A stretch of 64,000 bases of DNA, taken from NCBI GenBank assembly GCA_024707255.1, contig JANQAC010000001.1, positions 1,364,001 to 1,428,000 of the forward strand, written 5' to 3'. The translations under genes and the position numbers were made by a program. The notes beneath the pieces were generated by a model that saw only the letters and a program-made list of their open reading frames with translations, was not told the origin of the DNA and searched no databases. Positions 29,472 through 38,747 of this stretch are shown here, piece after piece; the stretch's first letter is position 1, and each line of letters begins with the position of its first letter. This stretch comes from Asticcacaulis sp. Lineage in GTDB: Bacteria > Pseudomonadota > Alphaproteobacteria > Caulobacterales > Caulobacteraceae.

Positions 29472-30115
29472 TGTCGGCCGCCGACGCCTTCGCGGTCGCT
29501 TGGCGCGACCTGGCGTTAGCTTTTAGCTTGCCGGCGGCGTTCTCCGAGGGGCTTCTGGCCGAATTGCAGGCCGGATATGGCCATCCTGGCCGGCATTATC
29601 ATACAGAAAAACATATCGTCGCCATGCTGAACGGCGCCGCCGGTCTTGATTTAAACGATCCGGACATGGCGCGCCTGGCCATTGTCTTTCACGATGTCAT
29701 CTATGACCCGACACGCAGTGATAATGAACAGCGCAGCGCCATTTTACTGAAAGAAAGACTGGCGGGCCTTGTCGCGCCCGACCGCCTCAACCGGGCCGCC
29801 GGTATCATCGCGGCCACCGCCGCTCATAAGGCGACCAGTGATCATGATACCGATCTGGTGCTTGATCTCGACATGGCCATACTGGGCCAGCCCTGGCCGG
29901 TTTATCTAAGTTATGCCGAGGGTGTCATGGCGGAATACCTGCCCCATATTGGAGATGCGGCCTGGCGGCAGGGACGGATCAACCTGTTTATCGACCCCAC
30001 CCTCGCCCTTCGTGACATCTTCATCACCGAACGGTTCAAGCCTCTGGAGATGCAGGCGCGCGAAAATCTGCGACGCGAAAAGGCCTGGCTTTCTGGCGAC
30101 TCAACCTCGGCCTGA
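29471..30115 (+). CDS. HD-domain predicted metal-dependent hydrolase
   Basis: The 214-residue protein contains the HD-superfamily ligands: YHTEKHIVAML, LAIVFHDVIYDPTRSDNEQ (the HD pair), AATAAHKAT and LDLDMAILG (the distal Asp). This set matches a broad family of small cytoplasmic HD hydrolases of unknown substrate. It follows holA with a one-base TGATG overlap and is two bases before a DUF4031 gene, so the three are probably co-transcribed. No substrate can be assigned. Confidence 0.88.
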   Translation: MSAADAFAVAWRDLALAFSLPAAFSEGLLAELQAGYGHPGRHYHTEKHIVAMLNGAAGLDLNDPDMARLAIVFHDVIYDPTRSDNEQRSAILLKERLAGLVAPDRLNRAAGIIAATAAHKATSDHDTDLVLDLDMAILGQPWPVYLSYAEGVMAEYLPHIGDAAWRQGRINLFIDPTLALRDIFITERFKPLEMQARENLRREKAWLSGDSTSA

Positions 30116-30117
30116 CC

Positions 30118-30468
30118 ATGACCGTTTATATCGACGACATGTACCGCTACACCATCCGCCAGTTCCGGGGCATGAAGATGTCGCACATGATCGCCGATGA
30201 AGAAGAAGAACTCCATATCATGGCCGTCCGCCTGGGCCTGCGTCGCGCCTGGCATCAGGGTGATCATTACGACGTGCCACTCGATGCGCGCTTCGTGGCC
30301 ATCAGCCTGGGCGTGATCGAAATCACCTACCGCCAGGCTTCGGCCATGCGCCGCCGGCGCGTCGTGGAAGGAATCTGCGGCGTTCCGGATGAGGCCGTCG
30401 GCTGGCTGAGGGCCTGGTTTGCTATCCGGAGTTCGGGCCGAAATTCTGGCCGAAATCAGGGCCTCTGA
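30118..30468 (+). CDS. DUF4031 family protein
   Basis: The 116-residue product begins MTVYIDDMYRY and continues GMKMSHMIADEEEELHIMA, LGLRRAWHQGDHYDVPL and ISLGVIEITYRQASAMRRRR, an exact outline of DUF4031, a small cytoplasmic family without known function. The MSHMIAD...WHQGDHYD residues are likely to form its active or binding site. Its tail reads into a short Ser/Arg/Asn-rich repeat of no obvious meaning. It converges with parB across about 75 bases. Confidence 0.9.
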   Translation: MTVYIDDMYRYTIRQFRGMKMSHMIADEEEELHIMAVRLGLRRAWHQGDHYDVPLDARFVAISLGVIEITYRQASAMRRRRVVEGICGVPDEAVGWLRAWFAIRSSGRNSGRNQGL

Positions 30469-30543
30469 GACGCACCAGGACGTCCCAGAGTACGACTTTC
30501 GACGCCAAATTCGCGTGAGACGTCGTTCTTACAAAATAATCAA

Positions 30544-31440
30544 TTATTTCATAAGCTTACGACATAGCTCATCGAGCTGTTCAAGGCTGGCATAACTCAA
30601 ACGCAGTTCGCCTCTGCCGCCGCGGTCATCAAGCTTCACTGTCAGGCCCAAAGCTTCCTGCAAATCCTGTTCGAGCGACAGGGTATCAGCATTCGGCTGG
30701 GCCTTAGGACGGGGCGATGGCGCAGCCTTGGGTCCGGCCTGTTCGTCACGCACCAGGGCTTCGGTCTGGCGCACGGATAATCCCTTGGCGATAACCTCGT
30801 CCGCCAGGGCATCGGCATTTTCAGCTGTGATCAGCGCACGGGCATGACCGGCCGACAGGCGACCGTGCAGCACATGATCCTGCACACCTTCGGGCAGCGC
30901 CAGCAGGCGCAGCGTATTGGCGATATGCGGACGGGACTTGCCGACTACCTGCGCCAGAGCGTCCTGGGTACGGCCGAAACGATCCTGCAAGACCTTATAG
31001 CCGCGCGCTTCTTCGATCGGGTTCAGGTCGGCGCGCTGGACGTTTTCAATAATGCCGACTTCCAAAACGTCGAGGTCATCCAGTTCACGAATGATCACTG
31101 GCACGGTATGCAGTCCGGCTTTTTGCGCCGCGCGCCAGCGGCGTTCGCCGGCCACAATCTGGTAATGCCCGGCCTGACCCGGCGCCGGACGCACCAGGAT
31201 CGGCTGAAGAATGCCCTTTTCGCGGACGGACGCCGCCAGTTCGTCAATGTCGGATTCAACAAAAGTGCGACGCGGCTGATCCGGGTTACGGACCAGGAGT
31301 TCGATCGGCTGTTCAAGACCCCTCGCCGGCTCGGTGCCACGCGCTTCGGCCGCCTCCGCCCCCGTCTTCGGGCTGCTGGTATCCTGATCACCGAGCAATG
31401 CCGACAGACCGCGGCCCAAACCTCTATTCTTTTCAGACAT
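30544..31440 (-). CDS. parB: Chromosome partitioning protein ParB
   Basis: ParB is a CTP-dependent DNA clamp that loads at parS and spreads to form the partition complex. The 298-residue protein has NRGLGRGLSALLGD at the N-terminus (a ParA-contact region), the CTP-binding ParB/Srx fold with LVRNPDQPRRTF and the clear VAGERRWRAAQKAGL motif, the NVQRADLNPIEEARGYKVL segment, a central HTH (VGKSRPHIANTLRLLALP) for parS, and a C-terminal dimerisation domain. parA lies 27 bases upstream and three perfect parS sites occur within 6 kb. Confidence 0.97.
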   Translation of the reverse strand: MSEKNRGLGRGLSALLGDQDTSSPKTGAEAAEARGTEPARGLEQPIELLVRNPDQPRRTFVESDIDELAASVREKGILQPILVRPAPGQAGHYQIVAGERRWRAAQKAGLHTVPVIIRELDDLDVLEVGIIENVQRADLNPIEEARGYKVLQDRFGRTQDALAQVVGKSRPHIANTLRLLALPEGVQDHVLHGRLSAGHARALITAENADALADEVIAKGLSVRQTEALVRDEQAGPKAAPSPRPKAQPNADTLSLEQDLQEALGLTVKLDDRGGRGELRLSYASLEQLDELCRKLMK

Positions 31441-31467
31441 TTATCTATTCTTCTTGTTGTGGGATAC

Positions 31468-32304
31468 TTAAGCCGGAATCTTTTCCGCTTGCTTGCGGCG
31501 CTTGCGTTCCCTGGCCACCAGTTCCTTGGCGAGCTTGATATAGGCCTGGCTGCCGGAGCATTTCATATCGTAGATCAGGGCCGGTTTGCCGAAGGACGGC
31601 GCTTCGGACACCCGTACATTGCGCGGTATCACCGTATCATAGACCAGTTCGCCAAAGTGCGACCGCACGTCGCGTTCGACATGTCCGGACAGGGCATTGC
31701 GCTTGTCAAACATGGTCAGGACGATACCTTGCAGGCTCAGCCTGGGGTTCAGACTGCCGCGCACCAGATCAATCGTGCGCATCAACTGGCTCAGACCCTC
31801 AAGCGCAAAAAACTCGCATTGCAGCGGCACGAGCACGGCATCGGCCGCGCTCATCGAATTGACCGTCAGCAGGTTCAGCGATGGCGGGCAATCGATGAGG
31901 ATATAGTCATAGGGCGGCTTTTCCTGATCCAGGCCATCGAGGGCATCCCGCAACCGATAGGATCGGCGCTCGGCCTGGCCCAGTTCGATCTCCACACCCG
32001 ACAGATCCGGGTCAGATGGCAATAACCAAAGCCCCGGCACCGCCGTACTAACAGCCGTATCACCAATCGGCCGGCGATCGACGATCACGTCATAAAGCGA
32101 GTTTTCTCGCTGCTTTTTCGGCACGCCAAGCCCCGTGGACGCATTGCCCTGAGGATCCAGATCGATCAGCAGAACGCGCTGGCCGATAGCCGCCAGGGCC
32201 GTACCCAGATTGATCGCCGTGGTGGTCTTGCCCACGCCACCCTTTTGGTTGGCTATGGCCAGAACGCGAACTTTTTTATCGAAATCTTGGGCATTAACGG
32301 GCAC
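31468..32304 (-). CDS. parA: Chromosome partitioning ATPase ParA
   Basis: ParA is the DNA-binding Walker ATPase whose gradient pulls the ParB-parS complex. In Caulobacter it is essential and moves the origin to the new pole. The 278-residue protein has the deviant Walker A KGGVGKTTTA (signature lysine Lys21, P-loop Lys26), LLIDLDPQGNASTGLG and YILIDCPPSLNLLTVNSM. The start overlaps the rsmG stop by 11 bases, so rsmG-parA-parB is one transcription unit. The long GidA-GidB-ParA-ParB order next to an origin is ancient and widespread. Confidence 0.97.
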   Translation of the reverse strand: MPVNAQDFDKKVRVLAIANQKGGVGKTTTAINLGTALAAIGQRVLLIDLDPQGNASTGLGVPKKQRENSLYDVIVDRRPIGDTAVSTAVPGLWLLPSDPDLSGVEIELGQAERRSYRLRDALDGLDQEKPPYDYILIDCPPSLNLLTVNSMSAADAVLVPLQCEFFALEGLSQLMRTIDLVRGSLNPRLSLQGIVLTMFDKRNALSGHVERDVRSHFGELVYDTVIPRNVRVSEAPSFGKPALIYDMKCSGSQAYIKLAKELVARERKRRKQAEKIPA

Positions 32305-32929
32305 GACGCAGCCTCCGGATATGGATCACGCGTCCGCGGGGATCGCTGGCGGACACCATCTGTTCTACGTCAAATGTCCACGTTTTGCCAGCATCCGCCA
32401 GTTCACTTTCCACGTTTTCCCCCTTTAAAAACCACGCATCGGCGCCTTTGTGGATAAAGCCTCCGGCAAACCCGAGAAGTTTGGTCATGGGCGCGACGGC
32501 CCGCGCTGTGACGACATCCACTTTCAGCTTCACGTTCTCGGCGCGGTCATTGATCACCGTCGCCGGCAGTTCGAGATCATCGACTACACTTTGCAGAAAC
32601 CGGCAGCGCTTGGTCAGGGATTCGACCAGATAGACCTGCGGAGCGGGACCGTCGGAATGTTTCAGGAGAATACTGATGACGATACCGGGAAACCCCGCTC
32701 CGGCCCCAAGATCAGCCCAGGTGCGGGCGTCCGGGCGGTGATCAAGCAATTGCGCGCTGTCCAGCACATGGCGCGACCAATAGTCCGGCAGGGTGGCGGG
32801 CCCCACAAGATTCATGACTTCGTTCTGTGCGGCCAGAATATCATAAAATTTTTGCAGGTCAGCGACCGCCTCGTGTTTCACGTGAAACACCAGTTTGGCG
32901 GACATCTCGTCCGGAGTCATATGCGTCAT
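32294..32929 (-). CDS. rsmG: 16S rRNA (guanine527-N7)-methyltransferase RsmG (GidB)
   Basis: RsmG methylates G527 of 16S rRNA with SAM. The 211 residues include the N-terminal KFYDILAAQNEVMNLVGPAT and the SAM pocket WADLGAGAGFPGIVISIL, later DVVTARAVAPMTKLLGFA, all conserved. The ATG overlaps the mnmG stop (ATGA). Residues FHVKH near position 15 are encoded by a parS site at 32874-32889, and a perfect DnaA-box sequence lies at 32449-32457 in the same gene. Confidence 0.95.
   Translation of the reverse strand: MTHMTPDEMSAKLVFHVKHEAVADLQKFYDILAAQNEVMNLVGPATLPDYWSRHVLDSAQLLDHRPDARTWADLGAGAGFPGIVISILLKHSDGPAPQVYLVESLTKRCRFLQSVVDDLELPATVINDRAENVKLKVDVVTARAVAPMTKLLGFAGGFIHKGADAWFLKGENVESELADAGKTWTFDVEQMVSASDPRGRVIHIRRLRRAR
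32449..32457 (-). promoter_or_regulatory. Perfect DnaA-box sequence inside rsmG
   Basis: TGTGGATAA (reverse complement of TTATCCACA) occurs inside the coding sequence, about 8.5 kb from the origin. It may act as a titration site or be accidental. Confidence 0.35.
32874..32889. promoter_or_regulatory. parS: parS site 1 (in rsmG)
   Basis: TGTTTCACGTGAAACA is a perfect 16-bp palindrome identical to the near-universal parS consensus bound by ParB. It sits near the 5' end of rsmG and is translated as FHVKH. Confidence 0.95.
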
Positions 32930-34803
32930 GCCGTCAGCTTCGACTGGTTACGAACGTAAAACAGCAGCGTTGTCAGCGCGCCTTGCGTCATACCCTCGAT
33001 ACGTCCCGCCTGCCCCAGGGTTTGCGGACGGATGCGGTTAAGCTTTTCCCGTGCCTCATTCGACAGGCCCAGGATCGACATATAGTCGATATCATCCGGC
33101 AGGGCGAGATTTTCATCTTTACGGAAGCTCTCTATCTCCGCTTTTTGACGCGGCATATAGCCGGCATAAAGGGCATCGACTTCTACCTGCTCATAGAGGG
33201 CATCCGGCCAAGACTTGATTTCAGGCCACAGGGTTTCCAGGCGCTCACGATTGCAGGAGTCATAGGCCATCAATTGTGTGACGTTACGCCGCTGGCCATC
33301 ACCATTGACCTGAATGCCCTGCGCCAGTGCTTCCTTTGGCGCGGCGACCAGTTCGGCGGCGCGCACGCGAATAGCATCCAAAGCCGCCTTCTTTTCCAGC
33401 CAGGCCGTTTTGCGCGCTTCACCGACGACACCGATGGCCAGACCATGATCGGTCAGGCGCTGATCGGCATTATCGGCGCGCAAGCTGAGGCGAAACTCCG
33501 CCCGCGAGGTGAACATACGATAGGGCTCGGTTACGCCGCGCGTCACCAGGTCATCGATCATTACGCCGATATAGGCTTGGTCCCGGCCAAGGACCGTCGG
33601 TGCATAGTCCCCTGCCCGTGCGGCCGCATTTATGCCGGCCATCAGGCCTTGAGCCCCAGCCTCTTCGTAACCCGTCGTGCCATTGATCTGACCAGCCAGA
33701 AATAAACCCGGCAGAGACTTCAATTCGAGTGTCGGGTGCAGTTCGCGCGGATCGACAAAGTCGTATTCGATGGCATAGGCGTAGCGCTTGATCACCACAT
33801 CTTCAAGGCCGACAATGGTGCGAATAAAGGCCTCTTGAGTCTCTTCCGAGACACTGGTCGAGATGCCGTTTGGATAGACCGTATCATCGTCATAACCCTC
33901 TGGCTCCAGGAATATCTGGTGCGAGGTCTTGTCAGCGAACTTAACCACCTTGTCCTCTATGGATGGGCAATAGCGCGGCCCGCTACCGGATAGATGGCCA
34001 CCATAAACCGCCGATTCCGTCAGACGGTCGGCAATGATCTGGTGTGTCTTCTCATTGGTATAGGTGATGCCGCAGGCGATCTGACCGCGCTCTATCGCGG
34101 GCGTCAGCATGGAGAAAGGCTGAATCGGATCGTCACCCAACTGTTGCTCCAGGCGATCCCAGTGGATGGTCTTGCCATCAAGACGCGCCGGCGTGCCTGT
34201 TTTCAGGCGGCCTATATCGAGTTTCAAATCATAGAGACGCTGGCCCAGGCCATTGGCCGGGGCATCGCCCCAGCGACCGGCCGCCATGCGCTTTTCACCA
34301 ATATGGATGACCCCACGCAGAAAAGTCCCCGTCGTTAGCACAACAGCCTTCGCCAGATAAGACTGACCGGCAGCATCAATCACCCCGGTCACCACATCCT
34401 TTTCCAGGATCAGGTCTTCGACCGCTGCTTCGATAATGGTCAGGTTCGGGGTCTGGAAAAGTTCGGCCTGCACCGCTTCCCGATAAAGCTTGCGGTCGAT
34501 CTGGGCGCGCGGCCCGCGCACGGCTGGGCCTTTGGACTTGTTCAGAACTTTGAACTGCATCCCGCCGATATCGGCCATGCGCCCCATAATGCCGTCAAGC
34601 GCATCGATCTCACGCACCAAATGGCCCTTGCCCAGACCACCAATGGCCGGGTTGCATGACATCTCGCCGAGCGTGTCCTTGCGATGAGTCAACAGAAGTG
34701 TTTTGGCGCCCATGCGCGCGGAAGCGGTCGCGGCCTCGCAACCGGAATGACCACCGCCAACGACAATAACATCCCAGAGTGTTTTGGGTTCATACATACG
34801 CAA
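32926..34803 (-). CDS. mnmG: tRNA uridine-34 carboxymethylaminomethyl modification enzyme MnmG (GidA)
   Basis: MnmG, with MnmE, installs the carboxymethylaminomethyl group at C5 of wobble U34 using FAD, methylene-tetrahydrofolate and glycine. The 625-residue protein has the FAD motif VIVVGGGHSGCEAATASARM at the N-terminus, MSCNPAIGGLGKGHLVREID, GGMQFKVLNKSKGPAVRGPR with the conserved Cys-region context, and GTPARLDGKTI. MnmE lies immediately upstream on the same strand, about 50 bases away, matching the functional complex. The length is normal. Confidence 0.97.
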   Translation of the reverse strand: MRMYEPKTLWDVIVVGGGHSGCEAATASARMGAKTLLLTHRKDTLGEMSCNPAIGGLGKGHLVREIDALDGIMGRMADIGGMQFKVLNKSKGPAVRGPRAQIDRKLYREAVQAELFQTPNLTIIEAAVEDLILEKDVVTGVIDAAGQSYLAKAVVLTTGTFLRGVIHIGEKRMAAGRWGDAPANGLGQRLYDLKLDIGRLKTGTPARLDGKTIHWDRLEQQLGDDPIQPFSMLTPAIERGQIACGITYTNEKTHQIIADRLTESAVYGGHLSGSGPRYCPSIEDKVVKFADKTSHQIFLEPEGYDDDTVYPNGISTSVSEETQEAFIRTIVGLEDVVIKRYAYAIEYDFVDPRELHPTLELKSLPGLFLAGQINGTTGYEEAGAQGLMAGINAAARAGDYAPTVLGRDQAYIGVMIDDLVTRGVTEPYRMFTSRAEFRLSLRADNADQRLTDHGLAIGVVGEARKTAWLEKKAALDAIRVRAAELVAAPKEALAQGIQVNGDGQRRNVTQLMAYDSCNRERLETLWPEIKSWPDALYEQVEVDALYAGYMPRQKAEIESFRKDENLALPDDIDYMSILGLSNEAREKLNRIRPQTLGQAGRIEGMTQGALTTLLFYVRNQSKLTA

Positions 34804-34854
34804 ACTTTCAAAAGGAGACGCGGCCTATAGCAGATAAGGCCAGGTCGGTCGATT

Positions 34855-36192
34855 CTATTTGCCTATGCAGAAACTGGAAAAGATGACATCCAGCACGCCC
34901 TCGACATCATAGCGGCCGAATAGCTGCTCGAAACTGTTGATCGCTGAGCGGATATTTTCCGCCGCCAGTTCGGGAATAGCCAGATTGGACCGCGACGCCA
35001 CGACCAGTTGATCGCGGGCCTCTGTCAGCCGCTCGATATGTCGCAGGCGCGTCGCCGCCGGAAAGGTCTGGGCAGAAAGCTGCGCTCCGACAATCTGTTC
35101 TACAGCAGCGACCAACTCTGTCACGCCCTCACCCAGCGCCACACTGACAGCATAAACCGATGTTTCACGTGAAACACGCAAAGCGGCGACAGCTTCACGT
35201 TCATGTGCTTCCGCTTCGTCAATCTTATTGAAGACAATCAAATCGCCTTCACGGAAATCTTCTGGCAAGGCGGGTGCCGTTGAGTCGATTACCCAGATGC
35301 GCAGATCGGCTTCATCAGCCTTGGCTCTCGCTCGACGGATACCCTCCGCTTCCACCACTTCATCGGTGTCACGCAAACCGGCCGTATCATAAAGCAGGAC
35401 GGAATAGGGCCCGATACGCAGTTGGGCTTCGATGATGTCTCGCGTCGTGCCGGCTATGGGCGTGACGATCGCGGCCTCGGCCTTGAGAAGAGCATTGAAC
35501 AGGCTGGACTTACCGGCATTCGGTTCGCCCAGAATAACAATGCGATAGCCTTCACGGATTTGCCGGCCACGATGAGAGTCAGCAATAGCGATCGTCAGTT
35601 TGGTTTCCAAAGCGCGGATACGGCCAAGGATGGACTCCATCAATTCTGGCGGCAGATCTTCATCCGGAAAATCGATATAGACTTCCAGCCGCGCCAGAAT
35701 ATCGATCAGATCAGAGCGCCAGTTTTCATACTGCTGTTTCAGTCCCCCACTCAATTGGGTCAAAGCCTGTCGCCTTTGCGCCTCGGATTCGGCATCGACC
35801 AGATCGGCAATGGCCTCGGCTTGAGTCAGGTCCAGCTTGCCATGCGCCAGCGCGCGGCGGGAAAATTCGCCCGGTGCCGCCAGTTGCAAACCCAGTTCGG
35901 TCAGGATGAGATACAGGCGATCGAGAATGGCTTTCGAGCCATGGACGTGAAGCTCAACACAGTCTTCGCCAGTGAAGCTATGCGGCGCCTTAAACCAGAT
36001 GACCACCGCTTCATCGATCAGTTCGTCTCGCCAGGTCAGCGGCGTATAGACCGCCATGCGCGGAGTCAGCATCTTGGCTGTGAGTTGCTGAACAGCCCAG
36101 ACCGCCCTGTCACCGGAGAGACGGATGATCGACACCCCTGCCCGGCCCTGCGCTGAGGCCAGAGCGAAAATTGTGTGTTTCACGTGAAACAC
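34855..36192 (-). CDS. mnmE: tRNA modification GTPase MnmE (TrmE)
   Basis: MnmE is the GTPase partner of MnmG. The 445-residue protein has an N-terminal tetrahydrofolate-binding domain (IFALASAQGRAGVSIIRLSG), a helical domain split by the G domain (GEPNAGKSSLFNALL as G1, AGTTRDIIE, DTAGLRDTDE, NKID), and the C-terminal CIGK with its catalytic cysteine. The ATG start is itself part of a parS palindrome (36176-36191), giving the N-terminus MFHVKH. A second parS lies inside the gene. Confidence 0.97.
   Translation of the reverse strand: MFHVKHTIFALASAQGRAGVSIIRLSGDRAVWAVQQLTAKMLTPRMAVYTPLTWRDELIDEAVVIWFKAPHSFTGEDCVELHVHGSKAILDRLYLILTELGLQLAAPGEFSRRALAHGKLDLTQAEAIADLVDAESEAQRRQALTQLSGGLKQQYENWRSDLIDILARLEVYIDFPDEDLPPELMESILGRIRALETKLTIAIADSHRGRQIREGYRIVILGEPNAGKSSLFNALLKAEAAIVTPIAGTTRDIIEAQLRIGPYSVLLYDTAGLRDTDEVVEAEGIRRARAKADEADLRIWVIDSTAPALPEDFREGDLIVFNKIDEAEAHEREAVAALRVSRETSVYAVSVALGEGVTELVAAVEQIVGAQLSAQTFPAATRLRHIERLTEARDQLVVASRSNLAIPELAAENIRSAINSFEQLFGRYDVEGVLDVIFSSFCIGK
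35161..35176. promoter_or_regulatory. parS: parS site 2 (inside mnmE)
   Basis: Perfect TGTTTCACGTGAAACA in the coding sequence, read here in another frame as VSRET. It lies about 5.6 kb from the origin region. Confidence 0.95.
36176..36191. promoter_or_regulatory. parS: parS site 3 (at the mnmE start codon)
   Basis: Perfect TGTTTCACGTGAAACA overlapping the start of mnmE by all but its first base. ParB loading here could interfere with expression of mnmE. Confidence 0.95.
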
Positions 36193-36202
36193 TTCCTTAA
36201 TA

Positions 36203-36457
36203 CTATTTGCCAGTGCTGAAAGGTTTGAGGCTGGCCTGAGCCGCCGACTGCATCAGTTTAAAGAACTGATCCTGAGCCGTGACCCCCAAGCTCGACCAGT
36301 TTTTCAGCATCTCTTCCGGCTGCATAGAGTGGATATTCTGCGCCAGGCGTTCCTGCATGGCGTTCATCATGTAATCGTTCAGCGGCTGGACATCGGGCAA
36401 GCCGAGAAAGGTGCGGGCCTCTTCCGGCGTGCATTCGACATTGACCGTGACCTTCAT
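36203..36457 (-). CDS. DUF6489 family small protein
   Basis: The 84-residue protein begins MKVTVNVECTPEEARTFLGL and continues with PLNDYMMNAMQERLAQNI and GVTAQDQFFKLMQSAAQ. This is a small cytoplasmic family found in Caulobacterales and other alphaproteobacteria without assigned function; the short beta start followed by helices suggests a compact alpha/beta fold. It lies 10 bases before mnmE, so co-expression is likely. An AGAT/GGAG-type site precedes the ATG. Confidence 0.85.
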   Translation of the reverse strand: MKVTVNVECTPEEARTFLGLPDVQPLNDYMMNAMQERLAQNIHSMQPEEMLKNWSSLGVTAQDQFFKLMQSAAQASLKPFSTGK

Positions 36458-36544
36458 GATGATCTCCAGAACGGAATATAAAACGAATCAACCCGATATG
36501 ATCCTCTCATACCGGGTTGACAAGAGCTATATTGCTTTAACATT

Positions 36545-36634
36545 CCAAACGCAGAGCCTTTGGTAAGCACGACTGTTCGCCCGAGCCTTTGCGAGGAGAC
36601 TTGGGGCGCCTAGCCCGGCGCTTGAGCGCTTACT
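36545..36634. repeat. Dispersed imperfect palindromic repeat, copy 1
   Basis: CCAAACGC, GGTAAGCACGA, CGCCCGAG, GCGAGG and CCTAGCCCGGCGCTTGAGCG occur in order. The same blocks recur between 45581 and 45647, 48208 and 48280, and 49347 and 49420. This copy lies just downstream of the rho stop. Confidence 0.65.
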
Positions 36635-38024
36635 AAGTGTTCATCGACTGGAAGAACTCGGCATTGTTCTTCGTCTGGCGCAGTTTGTCGCTGAGGAACT
36701 CGATCGCGTCCTGAGCGCCCATCGGATTGAGAATACGGCGCAGCACATAGGTCTTTTGCAGGTTGACCTTGTCGGTCAGCAGTTCTTCCTTGCGGGTGCC
36801 GGACTTGAGAATGTCCATCGCCGGGAAGACGCGCTTGTCGGCCACCTTGCGGTCGAGCACGATTTCCGAGTTACCCGTGCCCTTGAATTCTTCAAAGATG
36901 ACTTCGTCCATGCGCGAGCCCGTATCGATCAGCGCCGTGGCAATGATGGTCAGCGAACCGCCTTCTTCGATATTACGCGCGGCGCCGAAGAAGCGCTTCG
37001 GGCGTTGCAGAGCATTGGCGTCGACACCGCCGGTCAGCACCTTGCCGGATGACGGCACGACGGTGTTATAGGCACGCCCGAGACGCGTGATTGAATCGAG
37101 CAGAATCACGACATCGCGCTTGTGTTCGACCAGGCGCTTGGCCTTTTCGATGACCATTTCAGCGACCTGAACGTGGCGGGTGGCCGGTTCGTCGAAAGTC
37201 GAGGAAATGACTTCACCGCGGACGGTGCGCTGCATGTCGGTCACTTCTTCCGGGCGTTCGTCGATCAGCAGAACGATCAGGTAGCAATCCGGGTGATTGG
37301 CGGCGACCGACTTGGCAATATTTTGCAGCATGACCGTCTTACCGACGCGCGGCGGCGCAACGATCAGGCAGCGCTGGCCCTTGCCGAGCGGCGCCACGAT
37401 ATCGATGATGCGGCCGGAGCGATCTTTCAGGGTAGGGTCTTCGATCTCCATCCACAGACGCTGATCAGGATAGAGCGGCGTCAGGTTATCGAAATGGACC
37501 TTGTGGCGGATATTTTCCGGGTCTTCGAAATTGATGGTCTGGATCTTGAGCAGGGCAAAATAACGCTCGCCTTCACGCGGCGAACGGATCGGCCCTTCGA
37601 CCGTATCGCCTGTGCGCAAACCATGACGACGGATTTGCTGCGGCGAGACATAGATATCATCCGGGCCTGGCAGGTAGTTGGCTTCGGGTGAGCGCAGGAA
37701 GCCGAAGCCATCCTGGAGCACTTCCATTACGCCGGAGCCGGTGATTTCGACGCCCTCTTCGGCCAGTGCCTTCAGCACGGCGAAGAGCATATCCTGCTTG
37801 CGCATATTGGAAGCATTTTCGACGCCCAGGGATTCGGCGAAAGTCAGCAGGTCGGTCGATGATTTGTCCTTCAGGGTCTGAAGTGAAATCTTCTGGCCGG
37901 CCATCGAGCCTTCGACTTCTTCCTCTTCGCTCTCGTCCGTTTCGAGGTCGGCGTCCAGGGTATCGTCGGTCAGGTTGTCTTCGGCCTGAATTCCGTTTTC
38001 GGGGGTTTCGGTATCGTCGGTCAT
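36633..38024 (-). CDS. rho: Transcription termination factor Rho
   Basis: Rho is the hexameric RNA helicase that ends transcription at Rho-dependent sites. Order in 463 residues: an acidic N-terminal extension (~1-45, rich in Asp and Glu), the Rho N-terminal helical domain, the cold-shock-like RNA-binding domain ([20 protein letters not shown], with [19 protein letters not shown]), then the ATPase with Walker [27 protein letters not shown] and the Q-loop region. I choose ATG 38024, preceded by GAGAAT; a longer frame exists. The roughly 270-base upstream leader to hemJ may carry autoregulation and contains a GTGGGTCTGTGACCCCAC hairpin. Confidence 0.97.
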   Translation of the reverse strand: MTDDTETPENGIQAEDNLTDDTLDADLETDESEEEEVEGSMAGQKISLQTLKDKSSTDLLTFAESLGVENASNMRKQDMLFAVLKALAEEGVEITGSGVMEVLQDGFGFLRSPEANYLPGPDDIYVSPQQIRRHGLRTGDTVEGPIRSPREGERYFALLKIQTINFEDPENIRHKVHFDNLTPLYPDQRLWMEIEDPTLKDRSGRIIDIVAPLGKGQRCLIVAPPRVGKTVMLQNIAKSVAANHPDCYLIVLLIDERPEEVTDMQRTVRGEVISSTFDEPATRHVQVAEMVIEKAKRLVEHKRDVVILLDSITRLGRAYNTVVPSSGKVLTGGVDANALQRPKRFFGAARNIEEGGSLTIIATALIDTGSRMDEVIFEEFKGTGNSEIVLDRKVADKRVFPAMDILKSGTRKEELLTDKVNLQKTYVLRRILNPMGAQDAIEFLSDKLRQTKNNAEFFQSMNT

Positions 38025-38291
38025 GGTATTCTCTTTGTCAGGAACAGGATACGCGCGAAGTAAAGCCAAGGCTTTTCAGCCTGTGAAATCATCGTATCCC
38101 CAGCCCGTTTTAGCTAAACGCTTGAAAAGGCTTATAAATGTCAAATGAAGTGGCTGTTCCACAGAACGTGGCGCCATCAGGACGGCTGTCAAAACAGCTT
38201 AGGTCGGGTGCGATAACTACACCAACGCGGTCGATCGTCAAGTTAATCCTTATGGGACGTGGGTCTGTGACCCCACATCTGTCTTAAATGA

Positions 38292-38747
38292 TCAAATTTG
38301 CCAGAACTGCAAGGTCACCGCCAGCACCATGATGATGGCCAGTACAAACGGCACCTCATTCATCTTGCGCCAGAAACTTTCGGTCCCGATCGGCTCACCG
38401 CGTTGCAGCTTCTTGAACCGCACCGCCAGGAAATGGTGGTAACCCGTGATCCCCACAATCCCCAGTTCCTTGACCACGAACCACGGCTCCCAAAAGAACT
38501 TCCAGCCTTCCATAAAACGAACGTGATAGACGATCAGGCAGGTACCGAACAGCCAGACCGCGATCATGGCAGGGTTCATGATCAGGCGCAGCAGATTGCG
38601 CTCCATCACCTTGAAGACATCGGTCACCGCCGTCACTTCGGCGTTCTTGATATGGTAGATGAATAGCCGCGGCAGATAGAGAAGACCGGCCATCCAGGCA
38701 ATCACCGCCAGGATATGCAAACCGCGAAACAAATCGTACCAATTCAC
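38292..38747 (-). CDS. hemJ: Protoporphyrinogen oxidase HemJ (CopD family)
   Basis: HemJ oxidises protoporphyrinogen IX to protoporphyrin IX in the membrane. The 151-residue protein has four hydrophobic helices, the conserved LFRGLHILAVIAWMAGLLYL with the essential His, RNLLRLIMNPAMIAVWLFG, VKELGIVGITGYHHFLAVRF with further His, and RKMNEVPFVLAIIMVLAV. I choose the GTG at 38747, which forms a four-base GTGA overlap with the hemH stop; a longer ATG frame from 38780 overlaps hemH by 37 bases. The context of hemE, hemH and hemJ in one run gives a complete end of haem synthesis. Confidence 0.93.
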   Translation of the reverse strand: MNWYDLFRGLHILAVIAWMAGLLYLPRLFIYHIKNAEVTAVTDVFKVMERNLLRLIMNPAMIAVWLFGTCLIVYHVRFMEGWKFFWEPWFVVKELGIVGITGYHHFLAVRFKKLQRGEPIGTESFWRKMNEVPFVLAIIMVLAVTLQFWQI

